A stretch of DNA of 64,000 nucleotides from Polyodon spathula (GCF_017654505.1 NC_054558.1:15270765-15334764), one strand, 5' to 3'; shown: positions 24,646 to 37,284, counted from the first letter of the stretch. Numbers and translations: made by a program. The notes: generated from the letters alone by a model not told the origin.

Positions 24646-25739
24646 GCATGCAATGAGAAAACGTTATTATTAAAAGCAGTAAGACATTGAATTCTACCAT
24701 TTCTCTGAACAAATGCAAACAGAAACGCTTTAGTCAAGAAGCAAGGCACTAGGACGTTGTAATGAATCAATTCATATTTAACAGAGGCCCACAGAATAAA
24801 AATCATATCAGTGAATTATCTGGTTCTTGCCCTGCAAAAATGTCAGTTGATATCCGCTCAATGAGTTTAAGTCAGTCCACTCATTTACAGTATGACCCAT
24901 TGTGTGGATTCAAGTTTTACTCCCCCCCCCTTATTAATAATGATTCCTAACAAAGACAGAGAATCTATCTTAGGACTCTTTTAAGATTCTGCAATACACA
25001 TACATAAGGTCTGTAGAGAAGTGGCGAAGGAAGCAATGTCTGCATATAGGAGGGGTTATAATGGGTTTTCAACTAACTGACACTTGTGTGGAGACAAACT
25101 GTATGCATGGCAGACACTAAAACATACCTTAAGGGCACATCTTCATCATGCATTATGAGGGTGGTCTTGTTGTCAATATCATCGACAGGGAAGCAAATTA
25201 CAGGTCAAGGGACACATTTATCTGGAGAGTGTCTTTCATATACAGTATATTTACAAAAGAACCATGTAGCTATCTCACATGGAGGATGAGTAAGTGTAAT
25301 GGTATTGTATTGCTTTTTCATGTGGAGGTGAGGGCTGACCTTTAGCACCTTGGGTGAGATTGATCGCTTTGCTGTTTGTGAGCGCTGTGTCAGCATCATG
25401 TTTTGCAAAAGGCTCCTAAAGACAGTGCTGCTTGTATATATTGGTTTAGAAATATTTACATTCCTGTCAACGCTTTGTTTTTAGTGTATGTCTCCAGGAA
25501 ATCAGTGAACTATTCAGTGGCACACAAATATTACAGTTAGCGTAAGTGTCAGAATACAGAGTTTATGTATTTCTGCATCCCCACTCAAACCACAGTGCCA
25601 GAAGTAGTTATGTTTATGGATTGCAGAATGGAATATGGAAACTATTGTTAAACTGTTTCACTCTAAATTGTATTGCTGTGATGCTGTGTGTCCAAATTGC
25701 AACCAAATATGCATTTTATGCGATGTACTGATATAATAC

Positions 25740-25940
25740 AGTTGGAAGTGGAGACTTAGGACAGAGGATTGCCTAACAATTAGGACAGAGGTTGCCTAAC
25801 AATATTAAATCACTGAGATCCTTTAAGACCCGACTTTTTGTTACTACCTCTTATTATCTGATTTTGAGATCAATCAGCTATATAACCAGGCAAGCAAAGA
25901 TGGGTCAAATACCCTCCTCTTGTTCATAAATGTTCTTTAA
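25740..25940 (+). mobile_element. CR1-like LINE 3' fragment with 24-bp duplication
   Basis: The segment contains 'TTTAAGACCCGACTTT', 'GAGATCAATCAGCTA' and 'CCTCCTCTTGTTCATAAAT', the 3' tail of the LINE family also at 32570-33000. Its 5' side carries a tandem duplication of 'TTAGGACAGAGG' + 'TTGCCTAACAA' (about 25755-25802). Confidence 0.65.
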
Positions 25941-28900
25941 GCTACATTAAGACCTTGTAAATGAGAACAGGCTTTTGAATTTGGTACTACAGTACCTGTT
26001 GTCAAACATAATCTATCCTGATTGGACTAGTAATCCCAATGGGGGTAAGGAGGAAGAAACGTCAGATACATCAATAGTGTTTACTTATCCACTCATCTTT
26101 TATTAAAAAGGTAGATTTCAGGTCAGCCGTTTCTGTGAAATGTGACCTGCTATGGAGACTACTGAGTTCGATGGCAGCCGCTCAGTGCTGAGTCAACAGT
26201 AACTTCAGCCCTACATTTCTCTTTTTGCAAGACAAAATGTTCACCAAAATGTGCTGAGCAGCAAATCCTAAGTGTAACAATAGCCAGCTTCTCCTCGATT
26301 TGATACTGTATGATTGAGGGGGGATAACTAAGTTTCCTTGGCAACGTAGTTATATGGACGAAGGGAAGTTTGCCAGCAATATATGTGCCTCAAGAACATG
26401 CTGGATGTGGGACAGAGCATGTGTGTTTTGTTTTGTTTTTTTTTTTTTTTACAGCACGTTGACCTCTTTAGAAGCAGATGGTATTCAAAGATTCCATGAC
26501 ATCATCCACAACTCTGTTCACTCCAAGTACTGTAAATGTGGGTTTCATTTGTGTTTCTGTCTTCAGCATAAGGGCAAGACCCGAGTCTCAGTACACAGTA
26601 ACAGTCCATATAATGATATATGTTTATGATATGTCTGAGCTCATTAAATGCATATTCTGGTTATAGAATTATAGTCTTACTCTCTGCCCTTGGGACCAAT
26701 ACATCCCATCAGATGCAACACATTGTGCATTTTAATGAAGGCCAGTTTAATGAGATTTCACTGTGTCTGGTTAGAAGCCAATTTACGGTAACAGAGGCAC
26801 CAGAGTACAAGTATAGTTGAAGGAGGGAGCATGATCTGGATACACTGTGATGTCGAAAGTTCCTGAGTAAGAGCTGAAGAAAAGCAATTCCCTACTTTAA
26901 ATTTCCCTAATGTTACATTCCATACAGTTTTATTATGTGTATTCTAAAAGATTTATTGTAAGACGTGTATTCTAAAACAGTGTTGTCTCTCCTGCTTAAA
27001 TGGTTATTTCCCATGCTTAGTAATACCATTTTCAGACTGGACTGTAATACCATAGTGAGAGTGTGGCTCCCCTTCACACCAGATCCGAGCGTGAGTTCAC
27101 CTAACTCCTCAATTTGCTAATCCTCCCCTCAGGGGTCATTTAGATACCAAATTAATCAACTCACTTAAAACAGAACAAGCATTTTGAGCCTGAATACAAT
27201 GTAAAATACTGCAAAGCCTTGTCTTTTCCAAACGCTTGTTGCTGGCAACTTGGATAAGGAGCTGGGCTTTTCAAAAGAGTTAAAAGCACATTCCCAGCTC
27301 ATATGAAACCTCAACACAGATTAGAGCTACGTCAGTCAGAGTTGTTCATTACAATTGCATATATCATAAAATGGCAGCTTGCTCATTAAATATTGTGAAA
27401 ATGGAGGTGGTGGTAAGTTTCATTTTAATACTTTCATCATAGATGAATCCCTCAGCTGTAATACACAGTATTGGACTAAATACAATGCTGATAGAGGGTC
27501 ACAATAAAGGGATATGCAGATAGTGTTCAAATTGAGACTGACAGTTTAAATGAGGAGCTGTGTTTTATATGGAGCTGGTGCAGATTTGTCCTAGCTGTAG
27601 CCCTCTCTTCAGAGAAATGGCTAGGACTCTTGTACAGCAGCACATTGAATATATAGGTACTTGAATTGGCTAGAAATTGCTGCAAGTCTATCTGTATCTG
27701 TCCATGTAAATGGGTTTCTTTTGAAGTGCTGCAGTATTCTCCAGTTTCAGATAGGGCTGGCATGATCCTGTCAGAATAATGAATTCAGATTTGGAAGCCT
27801 GGAAGAAAAAGCGTGTTGCAGTTACAAAATCTCCCTCCACCTATAAATCTAGTCAATCCAACACTAAAAGTATTTTCATTGTTTCCGTGTGAGAAACTGG
27901 AACTCAAGAAGGGTTGTCTGGAGGAATTTGTGAATAAATAAGAAATAGCTCATGTTTCTTACTCCTCTAAGGAAAATGAAATTCCAGTATTTTAAGGGGG
28001 AAGACATCAGCATGCCAGAGGATGGAGGAAGAAAGGAAAGCCAGTGAAAGTTCCATTTCCAGTCTGATGTAAAATGTAATTGTGAGGTTGCAGGGGGGGA
28101 TCGGAATTGATAGCAGCTGTTGAAAAATGGCTGAAACTCCGAGCCCTAATGGGCATGTTGAGCTGACTGCATATCTAGTAGTGATTTTCTCTAAGCGATA
28201 ACTCTGACATGTTTTGCTTCAGTATAACCCCACTGTAGCAGATCAGCACCAAATCTCTGTGTTTGATCTCTGCCGAGTCTGTGTTCAGGTAAGGTGACAT
28301 TAAGACCTGTGGTTGTTGGAAGTCTGACAGCTTTTGATATTTTCCTGTAGTGTACCTTCCTCTTTCTATGAGATTTAGTGCATCTTCTAAGATGACAATA
28401 AAGTAACATACATTACAACAAACATGTTATTCAACGTACTGTGAGTGCAGCTCATGGTGACCTACTGTTTTGTGCTGCAATACTTCTGGCATCTGATTTG
28501 TTGGGCAAATCATATCTTTAGAACCACAAGCCTGATTTATGTCTTTACTATTTTTTGAATAGCACACATTAGCTGAATGTAGAATTTGCATTTTCTTTAA
28601 TATTCTTCTTTAATGTTTTGTAGCAGTCCTGGGAAGGAAGCCACAACAGAACTACATGGCAGATTTTAAGACTGTCCAGTCATACCAACCCTGTAGTTTG
28701 TGCACTAGTTTCTGGCCTGGCCTGTGGAGGAATCCCCAGCTAGCTGTACTTACCTAGTTGTGAAGGGGCCCTTGCTAAATGTCTCCCCGTGGTTTACAGT
28801 GTTTTCTGGCTGTTGTCGATGCTCATCACCCAGCTAGCACATGTAATTGAAGGTACAGTACAGAACACCTATGGTGGTTGGGCCGTGACATCTGGAATTA

Positions 28901-30223
28901 AGAAGGAGGAAATCAGAGGAGTTGCAAAGCCAAACTGGAGGCTTGGTTGTAAAGAGGATCAACGCTGATGTCATAAAGACTGCTCTGGCGCTCAGTTTTA
29001 CAACCTACTAGGAAGACATAGTAGAGAACTAGTACACCCCCCACCCATTCGTGACAATTTTGAATAGCATACATTGTCACCTGGTGTCTCCAAGTATTGG
29101 GGCATTACAACTGTGTTACAAAACTGGTCGCAATCAGCTTATAAGTTTAATTTCAGGACTCAAAAATATGCCTCAGTTGTTGTGTAGTTTTATGTGATGT
29201 ATACGTTTGTTTTTACTTTCGCACAAAGTCTAGCACTTTAGCATACAATCTCTCTACTAATAGTGTATCTGTTTCACGTTTTATCACTTGTGTTTAAAGA
29301 CCACCGGTCGATAATAGCTTTTTTAATGGTTATAAGTAAGTTTCACTCTATTATTTTGGAGATGGGAAGCTTTTTACAACACTGATAGTTAGGCACATTC
29401 ATTGATTTGCTTAATGGACATGGCTTTAATTAGTTTAAGATTAAATGCATCCCATGCGGACATAAATCACTGGGAAACTACAAATTTAAAACCTCAAGCA
29501 TGAGTTAAGTTAGCCGATCTTTGTCCAGCTCCTTGAGAGCTGCAGTAAACAGAACAGTCAGTCCAGGTAGGCAAACTCAGCCCTTCTCAACCGTACACTT
29601 TACTGTACTTTGAGAGTTGTGTAAGGTAAAAGTTTCACCTTCTGGCTTTTTCAGTAAGACAAGTAATTCAGTCAAGTCCTCAGTAAAATGAAATTAGACT
29701 TCTCTTTATTCACAACTCAATATTAGTAGCAGGCAAAACACCGTATTTCCTTCAATGTCTGAAACAAACAGCAATAGCAAAATGATATTATCACTGTTGT
29801 GTAAATCTTTGCTACACCAAACCCCAACGTCTACCCATGTCCCACTGCTGGTCAAAACAGTATACTGTGCACACGATTCCACGCGCTGCTTTCTGAAAGA
29901 GACGCACCTTAATAAGGATTCATGACACCATTTAGATTCAATGATTGGTTCAATGTATTTTTCAATTTTATCTACGCAATTTTAAATGCTCAATTAGAAT
30001 GACGCCTCACCACTGCAACCCACTTAAATGAGGAGGTCTGGTGATCACTGGGTGACCTCTGGCCCCTACCAAACCCTGGTGGCAAAAGCAGTCCACCTTG
30101 TGGGTCCCCTCCAAGATCAAAACTTTGAACCATGTTCACATGACTCACCCTGGCCTCCAGGCTGCAGTGTTTTTTCGAGTTGAGCCACACAGGACCACAG
30201 TTTGTTTTCATTTTTTGTGACAT

Positions 30224-30260
30224 GTACAGTAGTGAACAAATGTATTAGAACACCTCAATA
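30224..30260. mobile_element. Possible Tc1-like transposon terminus
   Basis: 'TACAGTAGTGAACAAATG' followed by 'TATTAGAACACCTCA' resembles the outer end of fish Tc1/mariner elements (ACAGT...CAAA.GTATT.GA.CACC). I did not find the inverted partner nearby, so this is a weak call. Confidence 0.3.
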
Positions 30261-32379
30261 TTTGTCATGTGTATCATTTATATACCTACCTACATGAAAA
30301 CCTCAGAGTGCTCAACTTTCAATTTCCGCTCAGGAATCAGTGATATAGAAATAATAGGCACTCGTGTGTGAAAATGTGGGAGCGCTTTGTGCTTTAATTA
30401 TGGCATTGTAAACTCATTTAAACTCGTCTCATTTATTTTACCATTTGTGGTTATGTATTCCTTTTCTTTGACTATTTTAAATTAATTGCATGTGTCACAG
30501 TTCAGAGGTACACATTGCGCTTCCTCAAAAACACCATTTGTATTTTTTTGCATTTGCATTACAGACTCAAGTTGACTCAAGTCCCCGGCAACAGCGAAAT
30601 CGTGCAGGCTGTCTGTATGTCCTGTGCATCACACTTCAAGCTTTACATCTATCTAGATTGATGAAAGATATGTACTGACTTACTTATTTCTTAATAAAAA
30701 TAGTGCAAAATGCACAGTTGTACTTTGTGCCGTGCCTTTTCTGAATAGCAGAAATTCTGATGTCAACAAGCTTTGTAACAAAAATAACATTATGAAACAG
30801 TATAAAGTGTCCAAGCTGCCCCAGTGCTATAAAATCAAATATGCTTGGGTCATACACCCTTTACCCATGTAAAAAAACAAAACACCACCTCCCCGCCCCC
30901 TGTCCAAGCACAAAACTCAAATCCTTCCCTCGGACGCCTGAAGTCTAATTTGGTTCATCTTAATGTACTTTGCATATGAATCTCTACTAAAAGCTGTCCA
31001 TGGTCAATTAATCTGTTTTTTTTTTTTTTTTTCTTTTCAAGCTGGTACTCTGCAGGGATGAGTCATAATTCTGATTGCCTGTGAATCTGATTTGTAAACA
31101 TGCCAAAAGGTTTGCAGATGCAGAAAGTGAGAAAGGCTCTACAAGCTCATAAAAAGGCTGATAGATAAGGTTGTATTGTCTGGCTGTGATTAAGACTTGT
31201 GGGGACCTTGGCTGAGATCCCAGAAAAAGTGGCATTAGAATTGGCTGCGATCGGTGGTGGTGTCACAGGGCATCTAACATGATAACTGTCTGAAGAACTT
31301 TTCGATTACCACAATTCAGGGTCAGGACACCAACAGGGAGAAAGTTTGACGCTTTTTAATTAAGAAGTATCAATTAGAATTTGTTTTATATTTATACTAA
31401 AGGAAATTATGTACTGAACCAAAGTTTGTCAGCAACCTGCAAATTAACCCATGTTTCTTTAATCTTGGTCGGTTTTGCAAGCTCTGCCAACACTGAGTAA
31501 GAGACTTTATGTGAATATACTTGTTTAAAGAAAAAGTTTCACCTCTAAGTAAAGAAATTAGTTAATACAGTATGTATGTAAATGTGAGGCAAAACTGAAA
31601 TGATGAAGACACTAGCTGAAATGTTTGTCTACCGTATCAGTTTAAACCTTTGGTTGAGCGAACTGAAGTTATGGTATAAATGTAAAGGGAAAAAAAAAAA
31701 TGTTTTTCAAGATCTTTAAGTGTGACCTTTGTGGGACCAAAAATATAAAGAGAGCTATGGGAATCTGTCACGCTACGCTTTAATTTTCTCAATACTTTTT
31801 ATTAACTTTAGATGTGCTACCCTACAGAGCAGAACACATGTTTCTGTTATACACATTTTAACACACTGAAATATCATTCCATTAAAAGAAACACACACAA
31901 CAGCCGTGAGTTTTTAGCATGGGTTTTTTAGGGCCCCAGACACCAAAACAAACATGGACAGCCAGCCAGATAGGAAGTGTATAAATTACTGAAACCCGTG
32001 TGGAACAAAAATCTGTGTTAAATTGCTTTATGTCCTGGTTTTAAACCACCCAGTATGTGATGCAGAACTCAGTAAATGTGTTTTGTTCTCTGGAGGATGG
32101 GCTGTGTATTCCCTCTTTCCTTCCGGGGCTGTCGCTGGTGTCTGAGTGGAATTTCTGCGGTTCGGTGTCATTGTGGTAGTCATGCTGCCTCGCGGTATGG
32201 AAACACAGCTGCCATGCGCACTTGCGGTACAAAAGCATGCTGCTGTTTACAAGCGTATCTATAGGACTGACTCAGTCACTTTTTCCCAACCTTTTATTGG
32301 CAAAACTAGGAGACTACATACTGCTTCTTGGCACCATATCACCAGCGACGAGGACAGCTCAGCCACAGCCCTGGTCAGT

Positions 32380-32509
32380 CCTTTATAAAAGTTTCCCATA
32401 GTAAAAGCATTGTAAGTCCCAGTGAGGTATGGTAAAGCATAACATACATGGTAAGTCATGGGAAAGGCATTGGAAATGTGCAAATGTACAGTGTAAACTT
32501 TTATAAGGG
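32380..32509. mobile_element. 130-bp MITE with CCTTTATAAAAGTTT termini
   Basis: The left end CCTTTATAAAAGTTT (32380-32394) and right end AAACTTTTATAAGGG (32495-32509) are inverted copies with one difference. The interior is full of 'CATGGTAAAGCAT'-type words (GGTATGGTAAAGCAT, CATGGTAAGTCATGG). Related pieces are at about 42745-42887 (same right end) and, reverse-complemented, at about 45640-45715. There is no ORF of interest. Confidence 0.75.
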
Positions 32510-32563
32510 TTAGAGCATCACACTAATAATGTGAGGGTCCATGGTTCAAGTCCCTGTTGGACA
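32510..32563 (+). pseudogene. tRNA-Lys-like 3' part (tRNA-derived remnant)
   Basis: The stretch reads 'TTAGAGCATCACACTAATAA' then 'TGTGAGGGTCCATGG' then 'TTCAAGTCCCTGTTGGACA'. This fits the D-arm 3' side, anticodon stem, variable loop and T-arm of a vertebrate tRNA-Lys: TAGAGCATCAGACT...TCTGAGGGTCC, B box GGTTCAAGTCC. The anticodon stem still pairs (CACAC/GTGTG variant), but the anticodon position reads AAT and the 5' acceptor half is missing or separated. It is therefore a pseudogene or SINE head, not a working tRNA. Confidence 0.65.
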
Positions 32564-32569
32564 GTAGTG

Positions 32570-33000
32570 TAAGTCTTATTTAGAGGGTCGCTTCTGGTCA
32601 CCACATTACCAAAGGGACATTGTGGCCAAGGAGAGACTCCAGCAAAGAGCAACCAGACTAAGTCCAGGGCTTAAAAGAATTCACTGTGAGCTGATTCTAC
32701 TTGGCCTACAACAAAGAAGAATTGGGAGAGACAACATTGTAGTCTTTAAAATCTTATAAGCAGTGGACAAAGTTGACCCTAACCAGAACCCTGACGTAGA
32801 AACCAGAACCAGAAATTGATGGAAATTAAGTAGAGATAGCTTTAGGACAGAGGGTAGGAGATAGTTCTTTACACAGAGTGGTGATGGTATGGAATGGACA
32901 TGGGATACTTTAAGACCAAGTTTGGAGATCAATCAGCTACTAGGAAAGCACTGATGGGCTGAATGGCCTCTTCTTGTTCGTAAATTTTACTGTATTCTTA
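32570..33000 (+). mobile_element. CR1-like LINE 3' fragment
   Basis: Plus-strand translation in broken frames gives G-S-L-L-V-T-T-L-P-K, then E-R-L-Q-Q-R-A-T-R-L, then the RFFTQSG and V-F-K-I-L segments of the C-terminal part of CR1-like LINE ORF2. The tail is 'GATGGGCTGAATGGCC' with 'TCTTCTTGTTCGTAAATT' at 32952-32986. Several stops and frame changes make it a dead fragment. The same family is at 10182-10700, 25740-25940, 47510-47660, 51486-51560 and 57830-58070. Confidence 0.75.
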
Positions 33001-34566
33001 TGCTAAGGGCTGAGGTAAATGTCCTATTTTCAGCTTCTCCCCAGTTTTATACAAGTTTTAAATAAACCACCAATGAAAACAGGCTCACAGCATGTGCTGA
33101 TCAGTGTGAAAGTTGGCAACAACAATGAATTGGATTTTCCAGCAGCTGGTAATATTTGTAGATGACTGACTGTTCATATACAGATGGGCTCTATTTTAAT
33201 GCTATAAACAGCTGAAGATCTTAATATCAGCACCATTACATTTATATTGTTTTATTTATAAGGGGGAGTTAAAGGGTGTTAGTATTTAAGCATTATCTTT
33301 TTAATATCCTGTTATAAACATTCTCTCTCAGTCTCAATTGCTTGCTATTCCAGCTAAAATGTACATTTCTAGCCTTTGGATCTGTTAAGAATTTCTTAGG
33401 TGGTTTGAAAAATACAGTAATTTCTGTCCTTTTTATGATGTTGTATATTTTACATTATTATCTCACAGTTGCAAATGGGATCGAAATTATCATTGCAAAC
33501 CCCCTTGGTTATTTGTAAAACGCAGTAATCCTGCTAGTTAGTAAGCCTGGTACATAATGATCTAAGCAGAAACAGCAGTAGAGAATTATACAAAGCACAC
33601 ATTATAGGACAGTAAGAGGGTGTTCCTTTAAGATCTGCCTCTGTTTAGATAATTAAAATGAACACAGTTGTGTAAACCCCACCCTGTGCTTGATTTGGAC
33701 AGCTTCCTAGCATTTCAGGCTATTTCTAGCATGCTTCTAATGGTTGCTGACCAAGCCGTTGCTAAAAAAGACATGGCATATAAAAACATTTGTTTTAAAA
33801 GAGCTAACAAAAATACAAAACACACATTTTGGTCAAAGCAGATATCTGTAGATATTTTACTTTACCAAGTCATTAGTGCCCACTAAATGCACCCGGATTT
33901 TAGCAGTTGGGTCATTGTTTTTGATTTGCAGATGCCAGCAAATTGCTGATCCACGTTATTATAAACACACCACTTTGCTGCAAGGGAGGGGGAAAGGAGA
34001 TTACATGGGAGTCAGTGGCTCAGTGGCAGTAACCAAGATTAATGTTTCAACCACTGTTGCCTCAAAACATTTTCCATAATAAGTATCCATTAGTTGCACA
34101 GTATTCATTTCGCTTTTTTTTAAAGTCTGTTTTGCCCTGTGAGTCCGTCTCCATAAGCTTTTAAACTGTGGAGAATCCATGTGATGTGCCATTTGGAAGA
34201 CAAAATTGCACAGAGAACATTTTAGATGGTAGTTTATTAATTATCAGCTTGCTGCAAGTCTTAACTTTTCACTCGAGTTTATGTGTAGCACAATTCTCTT
34301 TGTATTAATTAGCTTGTTCAAAAGCTGTTTTTCAAAAATAACCGCAGTACTGCAAAGCATGTGAAATAATGTAACAGTATTGAGGGGCTGATTTTGAAGA
34401 GTAACTGGTATGAGAAATATTTGTATTGGATTTTAGTCATTTGTTGTATTCGATTGCATTAGTTATGTGATATTCTCGTCTTGTTTTCTCAAGCTGGCTT
34501 GTCTACTGAATGATTGGTTTGAGTGTTTACCTTCATATAACACTGTTGTGTTGTCTCTTTGTACAG

Positions 34567-35908
34567 GTATCATCCACCAGATGAAAGGAGATTATGAGAC
34601 TGCACTGAAACTCCACAAAACTCATCTCTCCATTGCTCAGGAGCTCAGTGACTATGCTGCCCAAGGTAGGGCTTACGGCAACATGGGGAATGCTTTCAAC
34701 GCTTTGGGAATCTTCGACCAAGCTGTCAAGTACCATCGTCAGGAGCTGCAGATCTCCATGGAGGTGAATGACCGGGCGTCACAGGCCTCTACTCATGGGA
34801 ATCTAGCAGTAGCCTACCAGGCCTTAGGAGCCCATGACAGAGCCTTACAGCACTACCAAAACCACCTCAACATTGCCAGAGAGCTGCGTGACATTCAGAG
34901 TGAGGCCCGGGCCCTTAGCAACCTGGGCAACTTCCACTGCTCCAGAGGGGAGTTTCTTCAGGCTGTGCCCTACTATGAGCAGTATCTACGGCTGCCTGCT
35001 GAACTACAGGACATGGAAAGCGAAGGGAAAGTCTGTCATAACCTTGGCTATGCCCATTATTGCCTCAGGAACTATCGAGAGGCTGTGAAGTTCTACGAGC
35101 AGGATCTGGCTTTAGCTAAGGACTTGCATGACAAACTGAGCCAGGCAAAGGCCTACTGCAACTTGGGCCTAGCATTCAAGGCTCTTGGGAACTACAACAA
35201 GGCAGAAGAATGCCAGAAATACCTCCTCTCCCTGGCCCAGTCCTTAAACAACTCACAGGCTAGATTTCGGGCACTTGGCAACCTGGGAGATATCTTTGTG
35301 TGTAAGAAAGACGTGAACGGCGCAATTAAGTTTTATGAGCAGCAGTTGGCTTTGGCCCATCAGGTCAAGGAACGGAAGCTTGAGGCTAGTGCTTATGCAG
35401 CCTTGGGGGCTGCCTACAGGTTGATCCAAAAATACGATAAGGCATTGGGTTACCACACACAAGAGCTGGAGGTCTATCAAGAACTGAGTGACATACAGGG
35501 GGAATGCAAAGCACATGGGCATCTCGCCGCTGTGTATATGTCATTGGGGAAGTACACTATGGCCTTTAAGTGCTACGAAGAGCAGCTAGAACTGGGGCAG
35601 AAGTTGAAGGATCCGAGTATAGAGGCCCAGGTTTATGGGAACATGGGCATCACCAAAATGAACATGAATGTCATGGAAGAAGCCATTGGGTATTTTGAGC
35701 AGCAGTTGGCGATGCTACAGCAGTTGAACGGGAATGAGGCAGTGCTGGACCGAGGGAGGGGCTATGGGAATCTGGGGGATTGCTACGAAGCCTTGGGTGA
35801 TTATGAGGAAGCCATTAAGTACTATGAACAATATCTGTCTGTGGCACAAAGCCTGAACCGCATGCAAGATCAAGCAAAGGCTTACAGGGGGCTTGGAAAT
35901 GGACACAG
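34567..35908 (+). CDS. TTC28: TTC28 exon (window exon 2): giant exon with ten full TPRs
   Basis: This 1,342-nt exon lies between TTTGTACAG and CACAG followed by GTAAGT, both strong splice sites. It enters in phase 1, completing the glycine begun at 20016, and leaves with AG of an arginine codon. The translation runs from IIHQMKGDYETALKLH to AKAYRGLGNGH. It finishes TPR 5, contains ten complete ~40-residue TPRs and starts the next, counting from the window's first TPR. Typical cores are GRAYGNMGNAFNALG, ARALSNLGNFHCSRG, AKAYCNLGLAFKALG and RGRGYGNLGDCYEALG. Position 20 and 27 alanines and the F/Y-Y-E-Q helix-B motif recur (KFYEQDL, KFYEQQL, KYYEQYL). The frame is fully open. The in-frame stretch upstream of 34567 is intron read-through, so the apparent ATG at 34467 is not a start. 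Exon size is far above the vertebrate norm. Confidence 0.96.
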
Positions 35909-37284
35909 GTAAGTGACTTCCAATGATACACTCTTTTTTGTAAAATAATCATTAAGTTTTAAACGAAAACACAGTGGTAAGTAGCAGCTGCTGAAATTCA
36001 AAGAATTAGACTTACTGCCAAATATGAAGCTTAAAATTGTGAGAGAACTGTTTTTTGACTCTAACTTAAAAATGAACCTGTGGCATGTATTCTGCAATAT
36101 ATAACAGCTGCACCTCCTTGTTGCAACGCAGTTACAGTCACAATGGGCAATACAGCAGCAAGACTGAATAAATAAAAACTGGTATTCATTGAGGAATGGT
36201 GACGACCCAGAAGAATGTAACCCACTGCAGACTTCAGATCAGTGCTGTACTGTTGCCTATGGTGACCATACTCCGATATTGACAATGTTATTGCAGAGGT
36301 TTCGTTTTGTTCATTAAACTGTATTAATTATGCACTAAAATAGTATTGAAAGATGTACAAACAGCCAATGTTTTTGTTAACACTTTACACACTGAATTAC
36401 CTAAATCGGATCATTGAACTGAGAGGTAACCGCATTGGGCATTATTTAAATACCAATAATAACATTAATACTTTTACCAGTAATTACTTTGGTATTTTGA
36501 TGTTGTTTACTTCTGATACTTTTAATTTAACTGAAACAATAGACTCATCAATTTTCAAGTGTGTTGCACAGAAAATGTTATTTGTTTATTAAAATTGTTT
36601 GTGCATTACTCAACATCCATGTGGGAGTAATCCAATTTGTTTTTAATATTTAGCACATTCCTAAAATGCACAACTATGCTGTTTGCTGCTAGTTTTAAAG
36701 AGTACGAAGCTTCAGATATTATTTGTATTTCTTTTTTTACATTTCCCTTACTATTTTAGGGTGTGCAGAATCATTCTGAGTGGTTCTGTGTTCTCTTTCT
36801 CCAATATTGAGTTTTGTTCTCAAAATTGACCTTTACTTGCCAGTGAACTTGCTTTGAGCTTGTCTGAAGAATCTTAAGTTCCAGCACTGAACAGCCTTCC
36901 CCGTTCCATTCAAATCACTTGACAGTGCGGTCTCGCAACTCGGCTCCACCTACTCTCTGTCTTTATAAACGTAGAGTAAGTGGGACTAGCAGATTTCAAA
37001 GGTCCTATAATGAAAATGTGTCGGTACTTGGCATTCTCTAGACAAGCTCAAAGCAGCTCAAAACCAGGTGAAGGCAGATTTAGAGAAACACAATAACTCA
37101 GTATTGGAGCAACTGAAATGATTGCAAACACCATATAATTATAAGGGGAATATATTAAAGGAAATATACAGGTCTGCAATGTTGAAAGAGTTCCAGTTAA
37201 GGTCAAGAAAACTCAGTTGATCCTATCCTAGTTTAGTCAATCATGCAAGTTACGGCTGCTTACTGTCCCGTGTTGTTTTGGCAG
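35909..37284 (+). other. TTC28: TTC28 intron (1.4 kb)
   Basis: The intron runs from GTAAGTGACT at 35909 to GTTTTGGCAG at 37284. The only notable content is an interspersed repeat at 36771-36985 that recurs at 55457-55652. The rest is AT-rich with no supported gene. Confidence 0.9.
36771..36985. repeat. Interspersed repeat, copy 1 (partner 55457-55652)
   Basis: Both copies share 'TCATTCTGAGTGGTT', 'GAGCTTGTCTGAAGAATCT' (TGTCCGAAGAATCT in the partner), 'TGAACAGCCTTCC', 'TTCCATTCAAATC', and end near 'CCACCTACTCT'. Same orientation, ~200 bp, no ORF. The family is not identified. Confidence 0.75.

Larger units (their letters stand above)
20017..34566 (+). other. TTC28: TTC28 intron (14.5 kb)
   Basis: The intron runs from GTGAGC at 20017 to TTTGTACAG at 34566. 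It holds a 62-bp hAT-like MITE 90 bp after the exon (20106-20167), a C-run/CA tract (22532-22556), an array of ACATTTACC motifs (24412-24645), LINE fragments (25740-25940, 32570-33000), a possible Tc1-type terminus (30224-30260), T-runs (26437-26450, 31017-31033), and a MITE next to a tRNA-Lys-like remnant (32350-32563). No further TTC28 exon and no second gene were recognised. The remaining sequence is AT-rich and unremarkable. Confidence 0.85.

Noticed and set aside
32510..32563. Functional tRNA gene
   Set aside because: The 5' acceptor half is missing or separated by a MITE, and the anticodon loop does not match the tRNA-Lys identity of the rest.
34467..34566. Possible upstream start of the large TTC28 exon (in-frame ATA/ATG-like extension)
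   Set aside because: A T-rich tract ending in TTTGTACAG lies at 34566 and the phase joins to the donor at 20017; the upstream residues are not TTC28-like.
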